Shown in pieces: positions 34,501 through 49,500 of a DNA stretch of 64,000 nucleotides (position 1 is its first letter; each line of letters opens with the position of its first letter). This stretch comes from Acholoe squamosa. Taxonomy: Eukaryota; Annelida; Polychaeta; Phyllodocida; Polynoidae. The notes under the pieces were generated by a model, which did not search any database, had not been told where the DNA came from, and was given only the letters and a program-made list of their open reading frames with translations. The translations under genes and the position numbers were made by a program. The DNA lies in assembly GCA_949317995.1 (NCBI GenBank), contig OX439044.1, forward strand, positions 45,526,166 through 45,590,165. Direction: 5' to 3'.

Positions 34501-37500
34501 AAAGTGGCTGGTGCACCCTGACTTCAAACATAGGCACAGCAATGTATAAAGAGGCTGTGTCAAGCCGCGCCTTATGCGCGAGTTATTACGGTAGTGGTGA
34601 TTGTAGGGTGGAGGGGGGGGGGCTACTGTATGGGACTGTATGGTACTTGTTTGCTGATGTGATGGTCTTCCCTGAGAGGTGTGCCCATTAACCCTTTAGA
34701 GACCGCATGGTTTACCAATGTGCCAGGCCACATTCATGTATCATCAGGGGCGGATCCAGGGGGCGCCTAGGGGGCATATGCCCCCCTAGACCCCCTGAAA
34801 ATGGCCCTGACTATGACTCCTAATTATAGGAAATGTGGCCCGAGCGAGTAGTGCACCTGTCGTGAATTGGGCTGATCCATGAAGGTCTCAGACATAGTCT
34901 CCGTATAGTTATATTATAGTGGACGGATGAATTCAGTAATGGTGAGTTATCGCCAGGACTGGCGTCATGTCCACAAACTGGCAAAGGCCCACGGTCTGTT
35001 AAATCATTAGGTTGCCATTAGAGAGGTAAGGAAATGCATACAACGTACCTACCTATTGGGTGTATGCAGGACAGGAGCTGGTTTCTGCCGACATGCACTG
35101 ATAAGAGCTGATAAGATGGAACCAGCTTGTCCCTGGAAGTGGGTGTTACCCAGGGGCAAGGTACCCATCATACCATGTCTTATCAGTGTGTTTTGCCACT
35201 TTAAGAAGAACCAGCAAAATTCAAAATGGTGGATCCACTGGGTGTGGGTCTAGAATCCTATATGACAACTCACCTGTGTTGTCAGTGTATCTGTAGTACA
35301 GTATACACCTCATAGCTCAGGTAACATATATTATCTACCTCTCCTGTGCATTCTTAAAAGCTCATCTCCGTTTGTCACACCTCCCCAAGAAATACAACGC
35401 AAAAGAATATCATCATTTCAAACTTCAGGAATAGCAAAATGACGATATAACATCTTCCGTTACCGTTCTTCTGCTTTAGGTATGTTTTGCCATGTCATTT
35501 GCATGTCAAATTTTTGAAGTAAGATTGAAGTAAGATTCTTTATTGTGTCTCAAGTCAACAGAGCTTACGTATGTCAACAAATATACTGGTACATACATGT
35601 ACTTGTAAAACACAATGAAACGTGCCTGGCCTCAGTTTGCATTGGTATCGGTGCCTGAACACGTATACATATATGCTAGATTTCATTACTAGTATGTATT
35701 TATATCAATCGTTGACTTCTTTCATTATCAAAACAACACACAACGTAATATCAATAAACAATAACTGTTATAGTCCTTATTCTGAACACAATATTTATCA
35801 AAATATTTTTTAAGTAACCATCATGTATGAATATATTCTATTCCACCCCCCCCCCTACACACACCCTCTTGAATCAATTATAGCAACAATTTGCTTTTCA
35901 TGACAGATAACAATAAGCATGTAAGCTTGTAAATCTTTACAAGCTCCTATGGCTGACTGTATGTTCAAACTATTAACAGATTTAATTATATATTATGTCT
36001 GCACCCTCCCATAGGGACCCATCCACCCCCAATGTGGTATGCCACCAAACCCTCTCCTCTCTGATAAATTTCTGATTTTCTATTCAGCTTCTCTCCCTTC
36101 TTGGATTTCAACTTCTCATTTGTTCATCTAAAACCTTGTGACATTTTCCTTATCTCTTTTTCAAAAGCTTTCCCCCAACCCTCCCCCCCCCTCTTCCCTT
36201 CCATCACCCCTCCCTCCACTGCAACCACCATGACAACACGCCCTCAGCCACGCCCCACACATACATATTTCTGTAGCAGTTTGTTGCTGGTGTACAAATA
36301 AGTTTGTCATCTTTAATTGTCATCTTTAATTTGGTTACCGGTATGTTTATTTCGTCGCATCCTCCCCTGCTGTCCTTGACATGATTTTGGTTTTATTTCC
36401 GTGCTCCACCGTGCTCTCCTTTCCATTCTTCCTGTTATGTTATTATTCCTGCTCACCAAGAGTCAGCATCACACTCTCCGACCAGATCTCAATGTTCATA
36501 ATAGTACCTGTGCACTGTCTATGTTGTGCTAGGAGAGTACCGCCCCTGCTGTCTCCAGGTACCATTGCAATTGCCGCTACCGGAGCGCCCCCTTGGGAAT
36601 GACATGCTGTTGAGGGAACCCCCATTCACCCCACCTCCTTCCAGCGACCCCCTCCCCCCAGGAGAAGGGAGGGGGAGGGGCCGCTCAGACCCACCCTAAC
36701 CCCCAGTTGCACTCTGAATGAACCCAAGTCATGAAATATGTTTTGTAGCGAAGACGCCGCCGCCTCCCTGTGCAGCGCTGCAGGCTTAACTCTTACCGCG
36801 GTGATTCCTACCCAAGATCACCTCCCCATCATCTACATAGATCATTTAACCCATCCCCAAAACAACAACCAATAATGGCTATCTTACCTTTCTCTAAAAG
36901 AAATCATCTTATCCCTAGATCCTTAGTTGAGCTTTCTTTGTGAGTTGATTTATTTACTTGTACATTTAAATAAGCTTGGGTTGTGTTTGTGGAGAGAAGG
37001 GTTGTGAGGTTTATGCCATGCTCATTTATCATGTGTAGCGACGTGACGTTGGTGTTGGTGTGGGTTGGGAGGGGGGGGGGGCTTCAACTGCTAGCAGCTT
37101 CGAAAAACTGTACCCTTCCCCAGCATGGAGTGAAAGAGATGTGGGAGGATATCAGGTGTTTGACATAGCGTCCTGAGCCTGTTACAGCGACCACTAGTCA
37201 TTAGAGAACCATGCACAGGAGGATGGTGGAATAAGGTAGAAACAAGAGCTAACAAGTAGATGTTGACAGGATTCTGTTATAATCTAATATCACTGAATAA
37301 AAGGTAATACATATGGATGTCATTATAGAGGCCATATGTATTGTGAGGCCAGGAGTTGAGGAAGGGGGAGGGGGTCGATTTGGATAATCTATCATGTTAT
37401 CACGTGGGAGTGGGAAAGCATCATGTCCATATATTGAACTAAACCTCTATACAGTTTGGGAAAGCAAGACTTTGAAAGTTATGTCTTAATTAACTCGAAA

Positions 37501-40500
37501 GAGTTATAAGAGACGGGGTAAAAACGGAAGGATTCAGTGGCTACTAACAGTGAGAAAAACTAAGACGCTTTTCCGGCCTATGTTAAATCCCATAGGAGGT
37601 GCGAATGGGATCAATGTTCCCGCATTTTTGGTCAGGAGTGGTGCAAATAATTGATGAATTTGCCATCATTTGATCCGTGCGCGCGTCTCCAATGTCGTAA
37701 TTTCGGCACAAACATGGCGGATACGGATTTTTTGTAAATTATAATATAGAAATATGATAAAGAATGGCCAAAGGATATGATTTGAATCGATATGTTTTAT
37801 CAAAAAGATAAAAAATTATGTCTTAATTCGCATCACAAAGCCGTGGTGGTGCAAATTGACCCAAATACCCATGGAAATTGGGCCGGGCATGCGCAGATAG
37901 AACCAAAATCCAAAATGGCGGGCAGCGAGACGATTGACTTGTGGGGCTATAACAGTAAAAAGATAGGATATATTCGATTCAATTCGCTTGATATTGCTAA
38001 AGATGCATGAATTATATTCACAAAGCCATTAATTTCAAGTTAAATCGATAGAATATATCATTTCTCCTTCGAAAATGCTACTTCCGGCAAGGAGGGGTCG
38101 TGCATAGAACATCAAAATCCAAAATGGTGAGACGATTGACTCATGGTGCAATCGAAACTGCTGGATTATAACAAAATGGAGGAGAATTAATCTCATGCGT
38201 TTTTATGGTCAATATTGATCCTTATTCAAGACCTGCTGCTGTTTTGCAATGCTTAACTTGCCAAGGAGTTATTCGCTAATGAAACATACGAGCAATAATG
38301 GATGCATTCTCCATAGGCTTAACCATTGACAGTGATAATGCTCGAAGAAAACATGAGGTTAGTATCAGAAGGGGCCTAAAAGAAGAGATTAAGTGCCCTT
38401 TCGAGTTACTTGCATTGCAAAATGCTGTCCTATGTTTCAAACAGGCTGCAGTATGACCCGTGTGTATATTGGGTATATATTGCAGTTTGATATTGAATAC
38501 CGGATATCTTATGAGACAGCAGGACTGAATACATCTAATGACAATTACGTCAACGCTGAACACCTATATATTCATTGCTGGCGTTGTTGCCATCTATCAC
38601 TGGTCGCTATGAAATCATCTATCACCGATCACATGCATCGTGTAAGATGCGCAGCTGCACACGATAAAATAGATGTTTCTATTCGCATTCACTTGAGAGA
38701 GAGAGGTATCTCAGGTAGCTCAATAATAATGAATCCTACCTGTGCACTTCTAGATAGTTTTAACCCTAAGATTTTACCTGTTCGCTTTGATGTATTCGAA
38801 GATTTTTTTTTCAATGATCAAAGGTTGTAGCCGCTACATTTAAAAACACTATCATTGTGTTTAATTTCTGTATGTTCTATGCCGCATAGCCTCCTTTACC
38901 TCCAGGGCATAAACAGGTGAAGGATAGGAACGTGGTAGAGATGACTCACAGCTGGGAGTAGTGAGATAGCATCACCTGCCCCTCCCCTGTCTCTGTACAA
39001 CTCATGATGCTACATACAAAACACAATACCAACACCACAGCTGCACCATACCAACCAATGCTTAAGAAAATGTGCTGTGTCAGGAGTTTAAGAAAGGAAC
39101 CACAGAGGCAAACCTATACAGAGTTTATGCCTCAGGTGGTTTCTAACATGCAAGTCATGCTTGAAAGCATATCTCTCCTCCCATGTTTTACCATACCCTG
39201 CTTTAGACAATATACATGTAGGGGGTATCGAGTGCAGGAGACTGCTAAAGAGAACAAGGAGCTCCTTGTTTTGAGGCGTCAACCCCTGCTGGTGGAATAG
39301 GCCACCACAGGTCAACATGTTGTAATGACATGATGCTTCTGCATAGGTAAAGCATGTCACAGGTACAGCATGTCACTGATGCTATTTATAGTCGCCTGCT
39401 GCCCCCACCCCTTCTGCCCCCCCCCCCCAACACACACAGAGAGCATTTTACAAATCCCCACCACAATCACCAGCTTCACCTCTGACCCCATCCACACCAC
39501 ACAGGGTTCATGTGTGTTGAACCCCAACTTTGAAGTCTCTCTACATTGAGGAAGTCTCCCTCGTCCATCACTGTATGTATTGAAATCTGTCTCCCTCTGA
39601 ACTGTCTGTCTTTAAGCTATAAGAACCCCCAGGCGATTTAGTAGAGTCAAAGTTTGGTATTCACCCCGATTGCATCACATTTTGTGGATGTTTTGCTGGT
39701 GCTTCCTTGGGTGAGAATTTCAGTGGTGGATCCAAGATTGTGTAGGGGGAACCAAGATCAAGAGTAGGATGATTTAGTACGTCTGTACTGTCCTTGCTCT
39801 AGCACAGTAAAGTACACAAACCATGGGTATGGGGGCTCGGTTGTTGTCCTACCTGTGTATATATGCTCTATATTTAATTATTCTCTAGTCTAATTGTTGT
39901 AATAAATATCCACAAACTTCATGTTGATCATGGTTTCATTTTATAGAATGTCGTGAAAATAGAAACAGCAGACTGAGTGGATTAATCCTACACCACCATG
40001 TAAAATAATCAATAAGTTCCACAATAGATAAACATTTCATGGTATTTTGTAAAGGATAAACAATGTCCCAAGCTGCTGTATTTACTCGAGGACTTGCAGT
40101 ACCTTCTTGTATACAGAGTTCAGTTTGATACCAGGAGGGTCTGAGTGCATGAGGGGGAGGGAGGGTCCCAGGGGAGAGGTATTAGGGGGAGGGATGTTAC
40201 CTGTGGTTATAGATAATTACTTTATGACATATGATTAGGTTGTCTTTACATTCCTTTACAAATTACATTGCCCTTGATATAAACTTTGCTTGAATAATAT
40301 TGCACTACTTGGTAAATACAAAGGCTGGGGAGGGGAGTATATCAATTAGATCCAGATATTTGGAAGAAAATATAATATCAATGTTTTACTTCAGTAATGT
40401 TAATGTGATATAGTGTTTACAGGATTCAAACCAGTGCCATTATTAACAATTTTCCACGTGGTATTATAGAAGTAGCTTCGCCCCGACACACGGAGCCATA

Positions 40501-43500
40501 TTACATCCCTCAGTAAGTAAATTGATGTGTTTTCGAGCAGAGAAAGCAGATACCTGCCAAGAAGCATAAGAGTCATGCTGACAAGAGATTTGACGTAAAT
40601 TAACGATGGTTTTGACAATAGGGGTGTAGTGTTACACTGTCATAAGAACTTCACCTGTATCCACAGCCGGAAGTTCAGTGCTGATTTTTGTTTCGTATGG
40701 TCTCATGCGGAAGTCCCTTTGCTCTGGAGTCTCATATTGGACGTATTCTACCTTTGTAACCATGGTATTTGCGTGGTATTTTAATGTTATTACCTATGGC
40801 TTCTCTAGTACCTGTATAAACAGCTTCAGGAGGAATGCAAAGGAAAACTTTTTCTTTCTTTAAAGGTAGTAAATACAATCTGGCTGATTCAATATTGACC
40901 AACATTTTCCCTTAATAACTTTCAGGGATGTTAGTTTGATGCTTTAAGTCAACTTGAAAAAAAAAGATAAAAATCATCGGGGTCTGGAGGGCATTGACGT
41001 GTGGTGTTCTTAACTATGTAGGCGGCCATAAGAAACTATTTTTCTACATTAAGTCCCACAGAAAAAGAAATTCTCCAACAATTACTTAACCAAACTTAAG
41101 GATTGCTTATTTATGACCATCAGAAACATTTTGGACCCAAAAAGTCAAAGGCAAAATTAAAATTCCCCCAATAAACTTAAACTATTTCTAATTTCTTAAG
41201 TGAAGGAGTCTATGGGTACGGGTTATATGAAATCAAGTGATAAGAATGTGTAGAATGCCAAGGTATTATACCTGGAGTGTTGACAAAGATGCGTCAATGT
41301 TCGGAGTGTAAACACATGATTATTGTCAACTTTGGCAATTTCATTTTTTTGCCACTACCGGGTGCCGTTTGCAAAGATCGTGTTTACTACCTTAAAATTG
41401 TATTATTACCCATGAGTTTTCTCAGTTCATTAGAACCAGGGTCAGTGGCGGATTTAGAGGGGGCGCGTTCCCCCCTTTTCCCCAAAACTTAAGAGTTTAA
41501 TAACATATTTTGGACCCCGAAATTTGCTCAAAAATAGGGGGTGTGCCCCCTCTTTTTGGGCTGCGCCCCCTCCTTTTCCAGATCCTGGATCCGCCACTGA
41601 TTGGTCATGTTGTCTTTTAGTTAGATATGAACATGGTCATGTTGTCTTTTAGTTAGATATGAACTGCATGGAACTAGATATCCAAACAGCAGGATCGCAT
41701 GTTCAATGTGATTTGCCTAATTACAGTAGATAGCATTCTCACCATTACATGCAGTATGCACATGGCGTCCTAAACATGATTATCCATCAGTCAGGCAAGA
41801 ATATTAAGAGACTGAATGAAACATCTAGAAACTATAGGACTCAGTATGGAGGCCTAGTGGAGCCGCCATTTTGAATTTCGCTGGTTGAGGTAAAACCCAC
41901 TGATAACACATACCATGATGGGTACCTTGTCCCTGGTTAACACCCACTTCCAGGGACATGCTGGTCCCATCTTATCAATTCTTATCAGTATGTGTTGCTG
42001 GAACCAGCTCAGACCAGCTAGTGGCCAATAACCTTTTAACGCATGTGCTTCACTTCATTTAAATCATTGGAGTATCCTCTCAAGGAATGTGTCTTGAAGC
42101 AGTATGTCGTTTGCAAAGGGTTCAATGACACAACGGGTATACCCTGCATTTACATGCATGTACACAGCTTTAACAGTTGTATTATTTATACATGTTTATG
42201 ATTTCAATGGCTAATAATTATTAGCTTCAGGCATATGGAGTATGGGGAGGGGGGGTTAAAAAAATCTTAGCTGGGGAGGCACCTTTTTCCTACGTCTTTA
42301 GTATTATAGACATCTGTCCAAGCATTGGATAACAAATACCTGGGTCCATGACACCTGTGTGGAAGTGGAAAGAGAGCAAACAGAATATAGACCTAAACAT
42401 GCATGCCCACCAGTTCACCCATCATGTGAAAGGGGAGGCGAGTTTTAACTTTTCACCTCCCGCTTTTCAATGCCGTGCATTCAGCCGTGCGTGAGAATCC
42501 AGCCCCAAACCTCCATCCTCCAACCTAAAAGTCACCACCTTGCCCCTACCCCCATCTCTCCTTTACAGGTAATGCGAAAACATAGTTTAAATTACCTAGC
42601 TGTGGCCGGCGAAAATGCCGACCATCCGGTTATTTTTCTTTGTAAATTATTCAACTGTTCTGTGCAGTACAGTGTGGATCCTGGTAGATATATTTCTAAG
42701 TTGTGAAATCGCATAATAAACGATGCAGTTGTTAGGACGTTTCGGGTATAACAGGTAAAGTGCTTTTTCCTGATTTCACCCATGTATTTCTGTAGTTAAA
42801 TGATAGTGTATAGTGATGTAATAGAGTAGACTTTAATCCAAATAAACATAATTGTGAACACTACTACTATACAGCGTACATATACTCTGCAGTCCTATTA
42901 ACTAAATCATCCACAAGTATTCTGACGCATGTGAGCTATGTGACAATGTGCATCCTTTGACATCATGGTTGTCGTGTAAGGAGTCAGTGCTTTACTATTG
43001 GTTACAGCCTTAATACAGACGTATAAGATGAAGTCCATTCAAATATCTGTGGGTTCAGGTATATGGGTGCAGGAGGATGGGTGTGGTTGATGCTACAGGA
43101 GGAGGGGGGGGGGTGTCTGATTACTTATACTGAATACCCACTCTGCAAATCTTCTTGCAGTTTTGTGTCCATCAGCTCCCCCCCCCACCCCCACCCCTCC
43201 ACCCACACACACAGTAACACTTTAGATAGATGTTACTACAGATCATTGAAATCTATAATGTCAGTATACAACATGTGCATGATACTTGAGCTTTTCATTT
43301 TATATGTTTGATAACTGCTTTATCTATTTAGCAAGGGGAATTCATACCGTGTCCATTCATCTTGATGTAGCAACCCATTGATAACATTCCCATGTGCTCG
43401 CTAGATGAAGCAAGATGGGGTAGAAGAGTTAGGTGCCTGGGAAGCCAGATAGGTAGAGGCGGAAGCATGGGGTGGACATCCCTTTGTTAGGGGAACATGT

Positions 43501-46500
43501 GAGTGGGAGGGAGGGCATGCTAGGGGCCCCGCACCCCCGGGGCTGCAGGAGGGGAGGGGACTGGAACATGTTAACGTGATTGATTTTTTTTGCACTCATC
43601 TACATGTGAAGGGGAATGGGAAGATTTCCGTCCAGGCCTATAGGAAACGATAACAACTGAATCATGCATAGTCTACTGAGTTTGGAGGATGCTTCCACTG
43701 AGGCAGTGTAAATCATGACGTGATGCGGAAAAGTAGCTTATGCTTTTGGTTATGAAATGCATCTTTGGGAACATAGATGGCCTGTTTGTAGCTTTGACTA
43801 GACAAGTATTCTATGAGCAGCGCAAGTCTGGCACAAAGAAATAATTCTAGAGGACCCACGAATGTCAGCTCTAGCAATCCCTATAACATGACCTAAGATT
43901 GGTGTCGAACTAAGTGTGCAGGCTATTGTTATCTTGAGGATTTTCAGTATAGTTCATGGCCTGAGCTAGCTATATATACTCATATTGTGTCGTCACAAAG
44001 AAGTGGATCTCTTCATCCTCAGGGGCGGCGCAACCTATTCAAAGTTGGGGGGGGGGGGCAGCACCCAGAGAATTTGTTGGGGGTGGGGATGGGGGTGTGG
44101 TAGCTCACAATTGTACGGTTCCGCCGCCTCTGATCCTGTAATACCTGAGTTCCATTTGAGCAATATAAGAATACCATTCTCCGAAGCAGGTCCATCTGCT
44201 GCACTGGTTTGTTAGGCCATTTAATTAAAATAACTTACGGATCCGCCGCTGGGACTTTTGGCAAAATCAAGAGAGAAAAATGTCAGGCAAAAAAATTAAA
44301 AAAAAAACAAAAAAACAGTCCATGGTGACAGGTAAACTCCCAACAGTTCTCGAGCTTTCCTACATTTACTTCTCCAAAAAGTATATATGATCACCAAAAG
44401 ATGCATGAAAAGTGCATTTTTTGGGGTGTTCTGGGTGGCTTTTTTTCTTCTTCTTCTTTTGCCTATGGCCGCTGGAAAATTTTGGCTTTAAAATCCAACT
44501 TTTTTTTTTACCTCTGTCCGCCGAATTTGTCACCTCAAAAATCCCGTAACCCAAGTTATTTGAATTGAATGGCCTTAGCTATTGATTTCTATCCAAGACA
44601 GGCGCTTGTTCAAAGACAAGGCACTTATACAGGCCGATAAGGTTGTCTCCTCTGAAAGACCCCCCTGCTATTTATTTGGAATCCAGTAGGTGGTACCTAT
44701 CCTGCAAGTTCCAGCAGTGCTGTCTAACCTGCTGCCAAGAAGCAGCTCCCGCACAAGTAGGCAGTAACTACTTCTTGAATCAGTGGCTATTGCAAATATG
44801 CTGAACAACCGAACAACGGTTTTGCACCACTTTCTCTCATACTGGATTGTTACTGAAACACTGCTGCTAGACTATGTACAGCGATCATTTAGATACTGTT
44901 TTCCCACTGCATTCTAAACTAGGGCTCTACCCCCTACTGTATCACGGACTACAGAATTGGATCTACCAATACAATTACTGTCCCAGGCATCTTTGTGTTT
45001 AGTACTTTCCCCTATCCCATGGATACAACCTCTAGTTCAGGGTGGTTGCATCTTGGTCAGGTATTAAACCACTGTGTGGGTAACTAGTGTCACCATTACT
45101 CCTCCCGCTGCTGTAATTTGCGGCTACATAGACCCCCCTAGACCCCCACTATCTTACCATAATAAGTGGGACTTGGCCCCAGGGAGGAGGAGAGGGGAGC
45201 ACAATTTACATTTACACTAACTGAGCGGACGTCCCCTTTGTGTATCACCCACATACCACAGGGCTTATTTACTTAGGCGAAAACAGGTGTGTTTCAAGGT
45301 AGTAGTGAGTGCAATGATCAACTATATTTCAATTTTGCTAGGTGTTTTATCAAGGTGTCATAATCATGTGTTTCAATGGATTTATGGTATGTTCAAATCA
45401 ATTAATTTCAGGGGACCAAGGCCATGATAACAGGTATACTCCAAGGAAACTAGGTATAACCCAGTGCATTTCAGGGTATATACCGTAAATCCTAGTGTAT
45501 AAACATTACCTGAATTTAATCAGACACCTAGTTTCTGGCCTTTCTATTAGTTGCATCCTGCGTATGAAAAGGTGCCATTCCCTACTTAGTCTGCATATGT
45601 AAAACCATCACCGGGTATAGATACTCCATGCCCTGAGTCCTTGGAGGCCCTATAATTGAATCACAGTATAATCCTCTGATTTATGTGTTTCAATGGATCT
45701 GACATCTAACATCACTACAGGGGCGTAGGAAAGGGGGGGGGGCACGGTGGCCTGGGTCCCCCTAATCTTAAAGAGGGGGCCTGAGTATGTTTGGGCCTCC
45801 CCCCCCCCCATAATTTGCTAAGAACTCATGGTAAAATGGAAGAGAAACTAAAACTTCTCATCTGAAATGGGATCAATGTGGCATTGGGGTAGAGAAAATG
45901 GGGGCCTGAGCCTAAAATCGGATCCAAAATTCACCAAAAATTACTTTTCTATATAAATTACGTACGCGCTTGAGCCAACTTCTGGCCTGGTATACACAGC
46001 CTGCCTGTGTGTCCTTTGGTGTGTATACATATGGGTAGCAAGAGCAAACTGTGTAGACTGTTAATTTTGACACTGTTCAGTTTAACAGCATTTCGATGAA
46101 GACATTACTGAATCATCTGCCTAAAATTGTCCTCTTCTCGATAACTAAAACGTTGGTGCATCTTTCATTAAGGGAATGCTATCCCTAAAAACAAATTCAG
46201 TCCATTTCCTCTGAAAAGCGAGCAAGCCTGGAAGTTGTACTAAGAGCGGGGCGCTTGTAACTAAAACCTTTCTCACTGAAATGATGTAAAAATTGACTGT
46301 TTCTTGTACTTGTCAGAAAGGGCAAAAAGTATTTCTCATCAGGGATCTAAAGGATGTAGGGAGTGATCATTTTTTAACAACAGGGGGGGGGGGCTGGTGG
46401 GGGGATGCCAACATGCCGGAGAATATGACGCGGGGGAGGGATGTCATCACAATGTTTATTACTAGAAAGGGAATACAGATGAGCACTGCCAATGAGAAAA

Positions 46501-49500
46501 TACATGTACATCTAGGGAGGGTAGTGGGTGAGGGTGTGCCTCCTGCCCGTATGAGCACTAAGCTGAGGCATATTTACTGGAGCCTCTTCCAAAAAATAAT
46601 GTTAAAATGTTACTTTGTCCTCACCAGCCAAGATAGACACCAACATGCATGCTATGCCGAATGCCTTTGGGGTGTAGAATACAGATATGGAATCAATGTT
46701 GTCATGGTAACAGACAAAAGTAAATTTGTGAAGGGGCATGGGGCATGGGGACTGGTAAGGGACAGGTGGTGTCAGTGTTATAAATGTACTATAACCACTA
46801 GGGACCACAAACACCTCATCCATAACAAACACCTCATCCATAGTTAAATTAGATTTCATTTCCCCCTTTGTCTATCAGACATGATATACGCATTACTGCC
46901 TTTACTATCTGTAAATTGCCATGAACATGAAGGGAAATAAGAGGAAATGACACAAAGCACGTATATTCTTATTAAACTAGTTAAACAGTTTCAGCGCCTG
47001 CAGATATATTTTGGCATGCCACTTACTGTCACCGTGTATTGATATAACATGTGTACTATTAATGGAATAAGGTGTGGTCGTGCACAACACTACAAGGAAA
47101 AATATGGAAAGGAGGAAGGATACATAAAGAAATGACATAATGGGGCGTTATCAAGGTAATTTTTGAATGACAGAAATAGTCAGAGATGGGACAAGTTGCT
47201 GGAAGAAAACAGGCAATAGATTCATTAATAGAGTACACGTATTAGAATTATACCATATACCTAACTGTAGCACATTCCCAGGGCAGGGGCGTAGGAAAAG
47301 GGGGGGGCCAGGGGGGCCTGGGCCCCCCCAATCATGAAGGAGGTGGGGCCTGAGTATGTCTGGGCCCCCCAATATTTTCCAAGAACTCATAAACACAATG
47401 GAAAAGAAGCTAAAACTTTACATCTCAAATTAGATTATTATGGTGATGTCATAGGGAAAATGGGGGTCTGAGCCTAAAGTCAGATCCAAAAGTTATTTTT
47501 CTATATGAATTCTATATACGCATTATATAGACGCCATCACGCATCAGCCGACAATTCAAGGTGGTCGCAACGGTGCCCTCGCCGGGCCCCCCCAATGAAG
47601 ATTTGCTTCCTACGCCTCTGCAGGGGCGTAGGAAAAGGGGGAGGCAGGGGGGCCTGCCCCCTCCCCCCCCCAATAATGAAGAGGTTCCCTATATAAGCCT
47701 ATATAAAAAATATAGCAGGCCCCCCCAACCGAGACCCCTGCCCCCTCCCCCCCCAATAAACATTTGCTTCCTACGCACCTGATTCCCTAGAATAATAGAT
47801 TACTTTGACATACTACAAACACAGAATCATTTGAAGAAAACACAGAAATATGATACATTTCGGCATAAACACAAGGAATTGGTCGACAATGACACTTAAT
47901 TTTCATTATATTTGAATAAATTCTGAACCGTGTCGTGCACAATGTCAAGTGAGACTGAATGCAGTACATGATATCCATGTCGCTATCAATCATGAAAAAT
48001 TTTTAATCATAAAAAAAAAAAATGGGATGGTGATATTTTTTTTGTTTTCTCATTATTAATATTGACATAAATCGCGTAGTTGTCACATGGCGGACTTGTT
48101 AACCTGACGACGACGGGCTGCCATGGGAGACGTGCAGGGGGGGAGGGGGATCGGCTGGTGCGCGACGTGCAGTGCGCCCAACATGCGTGCACGGTGGGGT
48201 CATGCAGAGTGCATCGATTGTCGAGGAGGGGGATGCGGGCTTATGGCGAGTCCATTAGGTGTTTTATGGGAGGGGCAGTTTAGAATCTACATGAGGCGAG
48301 CTAATTTTCTAAGAGAAAGAGGCTGGGCGTATTTTCTCTACATACACATGATATCATGGGGAAACGAAAATATGGTGATGGTATTAATTAGGAGCATGTG
48401 CTATTAAATATATGCTTTTAGAAAACAAAATAAAAAACGAAATCAACTCCATAACAGCATGCACAATTTTTAAGTTCGAAGAAAATAGGGACAATCTTCA
48501 AAAACATGCACTGCACATACGCCGTATGCAGATGTCATACTGCATGTGGGACTTCATGAGAATATGATTTAGAAAGTAATTGAGGCGACCTGCATACCCT
48601 AAACCGTGCCAAATGGACTGCCTCCACCCCATCCCACCCACTCCCTTTCCCTACCCTGCCTCTACCTACAGCCTTCCCCCTGGCCACATCTAAAGCGTTT
48701 ACCGTCAGTACGGATCGAAAGAGCTGCATCTAAAAAGGGGGTAAAGTTATAGCTAGCGGAGACATTGTTTATTGAGAATGAATCATTCTCTACCCAACCC
48801 CATCCCCTCACTCGTCCCACCCCCATAACCACACACCACCAATGATAAAAAAAAGAGCCAATAATATCGGAATGTGCCTGGGAGGGGGTGCGTTCTCAGA
48901 GGTCCGCGCTGACCATTGTTTTTGGACGGATGTCTCCTACTACGTCCGCGCTGATGCACTGTTTTGGAGTGCGTTGTCTGGTTGATCAAGCATTACCGTG
49001 CATTAGACAGAGCAGATAAGGTATTGTGGGTGGGTGGGATGGGGAGGCCCAGACAGCTAGACATGGAGGACTTTCAGACCATTCTCCAGGGTGATCAATC
49101 TATAAAGACGGATCCACGCAGCTGGAATTAAGATGAACTGGGAACTACAAGACAGGGGTATGGATGGAGGAAAGGGTTGGGTGCAGTTTTGTCATTCTAT
49201 CGTAGGCCACTATGGGAAGGTTGGATGAAGGTTCCCTTTGGGTGATAGATATATGTATCTGTTTTGTTGGGAGACTGCCATACTGTCGACATGACTCTAT
49301 GCTACTTGGATGAGGTTGTGATTAATTCTGTACAATATAGTTCGATGTATACATGATAGGTGTTTTCTAATTCCTGAGTCAAAAATATGCAAGGTTTTAG
49401 TAAAACATTTCGTCAAACATTAAGATTCTGCATTATGGAATTTCAATGTCAAAGTAAGTATCAAGTGCAAGTAGTAGATAAACTATGGGTTAACCAGGTT

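Noticed and set aside
37713..37735. ACAAACATGGCGGATACGGA start-like context
   Set aside because: Stops after seven codons; splicing at the nearby GTAAAT would leave phase 2, which does not fit the downstream exon.
38298..38456. 52-codon frame with protein-like composition ([20 protein letters not shown]...)
   Set aside because: Length is expected by chance in this much DNA; no family recognised. Would be reopened by a protein match.
38393..38830. 145-codon open frame, + strand
   Set aside because: No recognisable motif; overlaps a shorter open frame in another phase and lies deep in an intron.
46293..46847. 184-codon open frame on the + strand, the longest in the window
   Set aside because: It crosses a poly(G) tract, shows no domain, and its C-terminal part contains a short tandem repeat (ATAACAAACACCTCATCC). 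No splice-site context or homology recognised.
48080..48407. Overlapping frames rich in Cys, Arg and Gly in the CpG-rich patch
   Set aside because: Composition follows from the base composition of the patch; two frames are equally open and neither has a known zinc-binding pattern.
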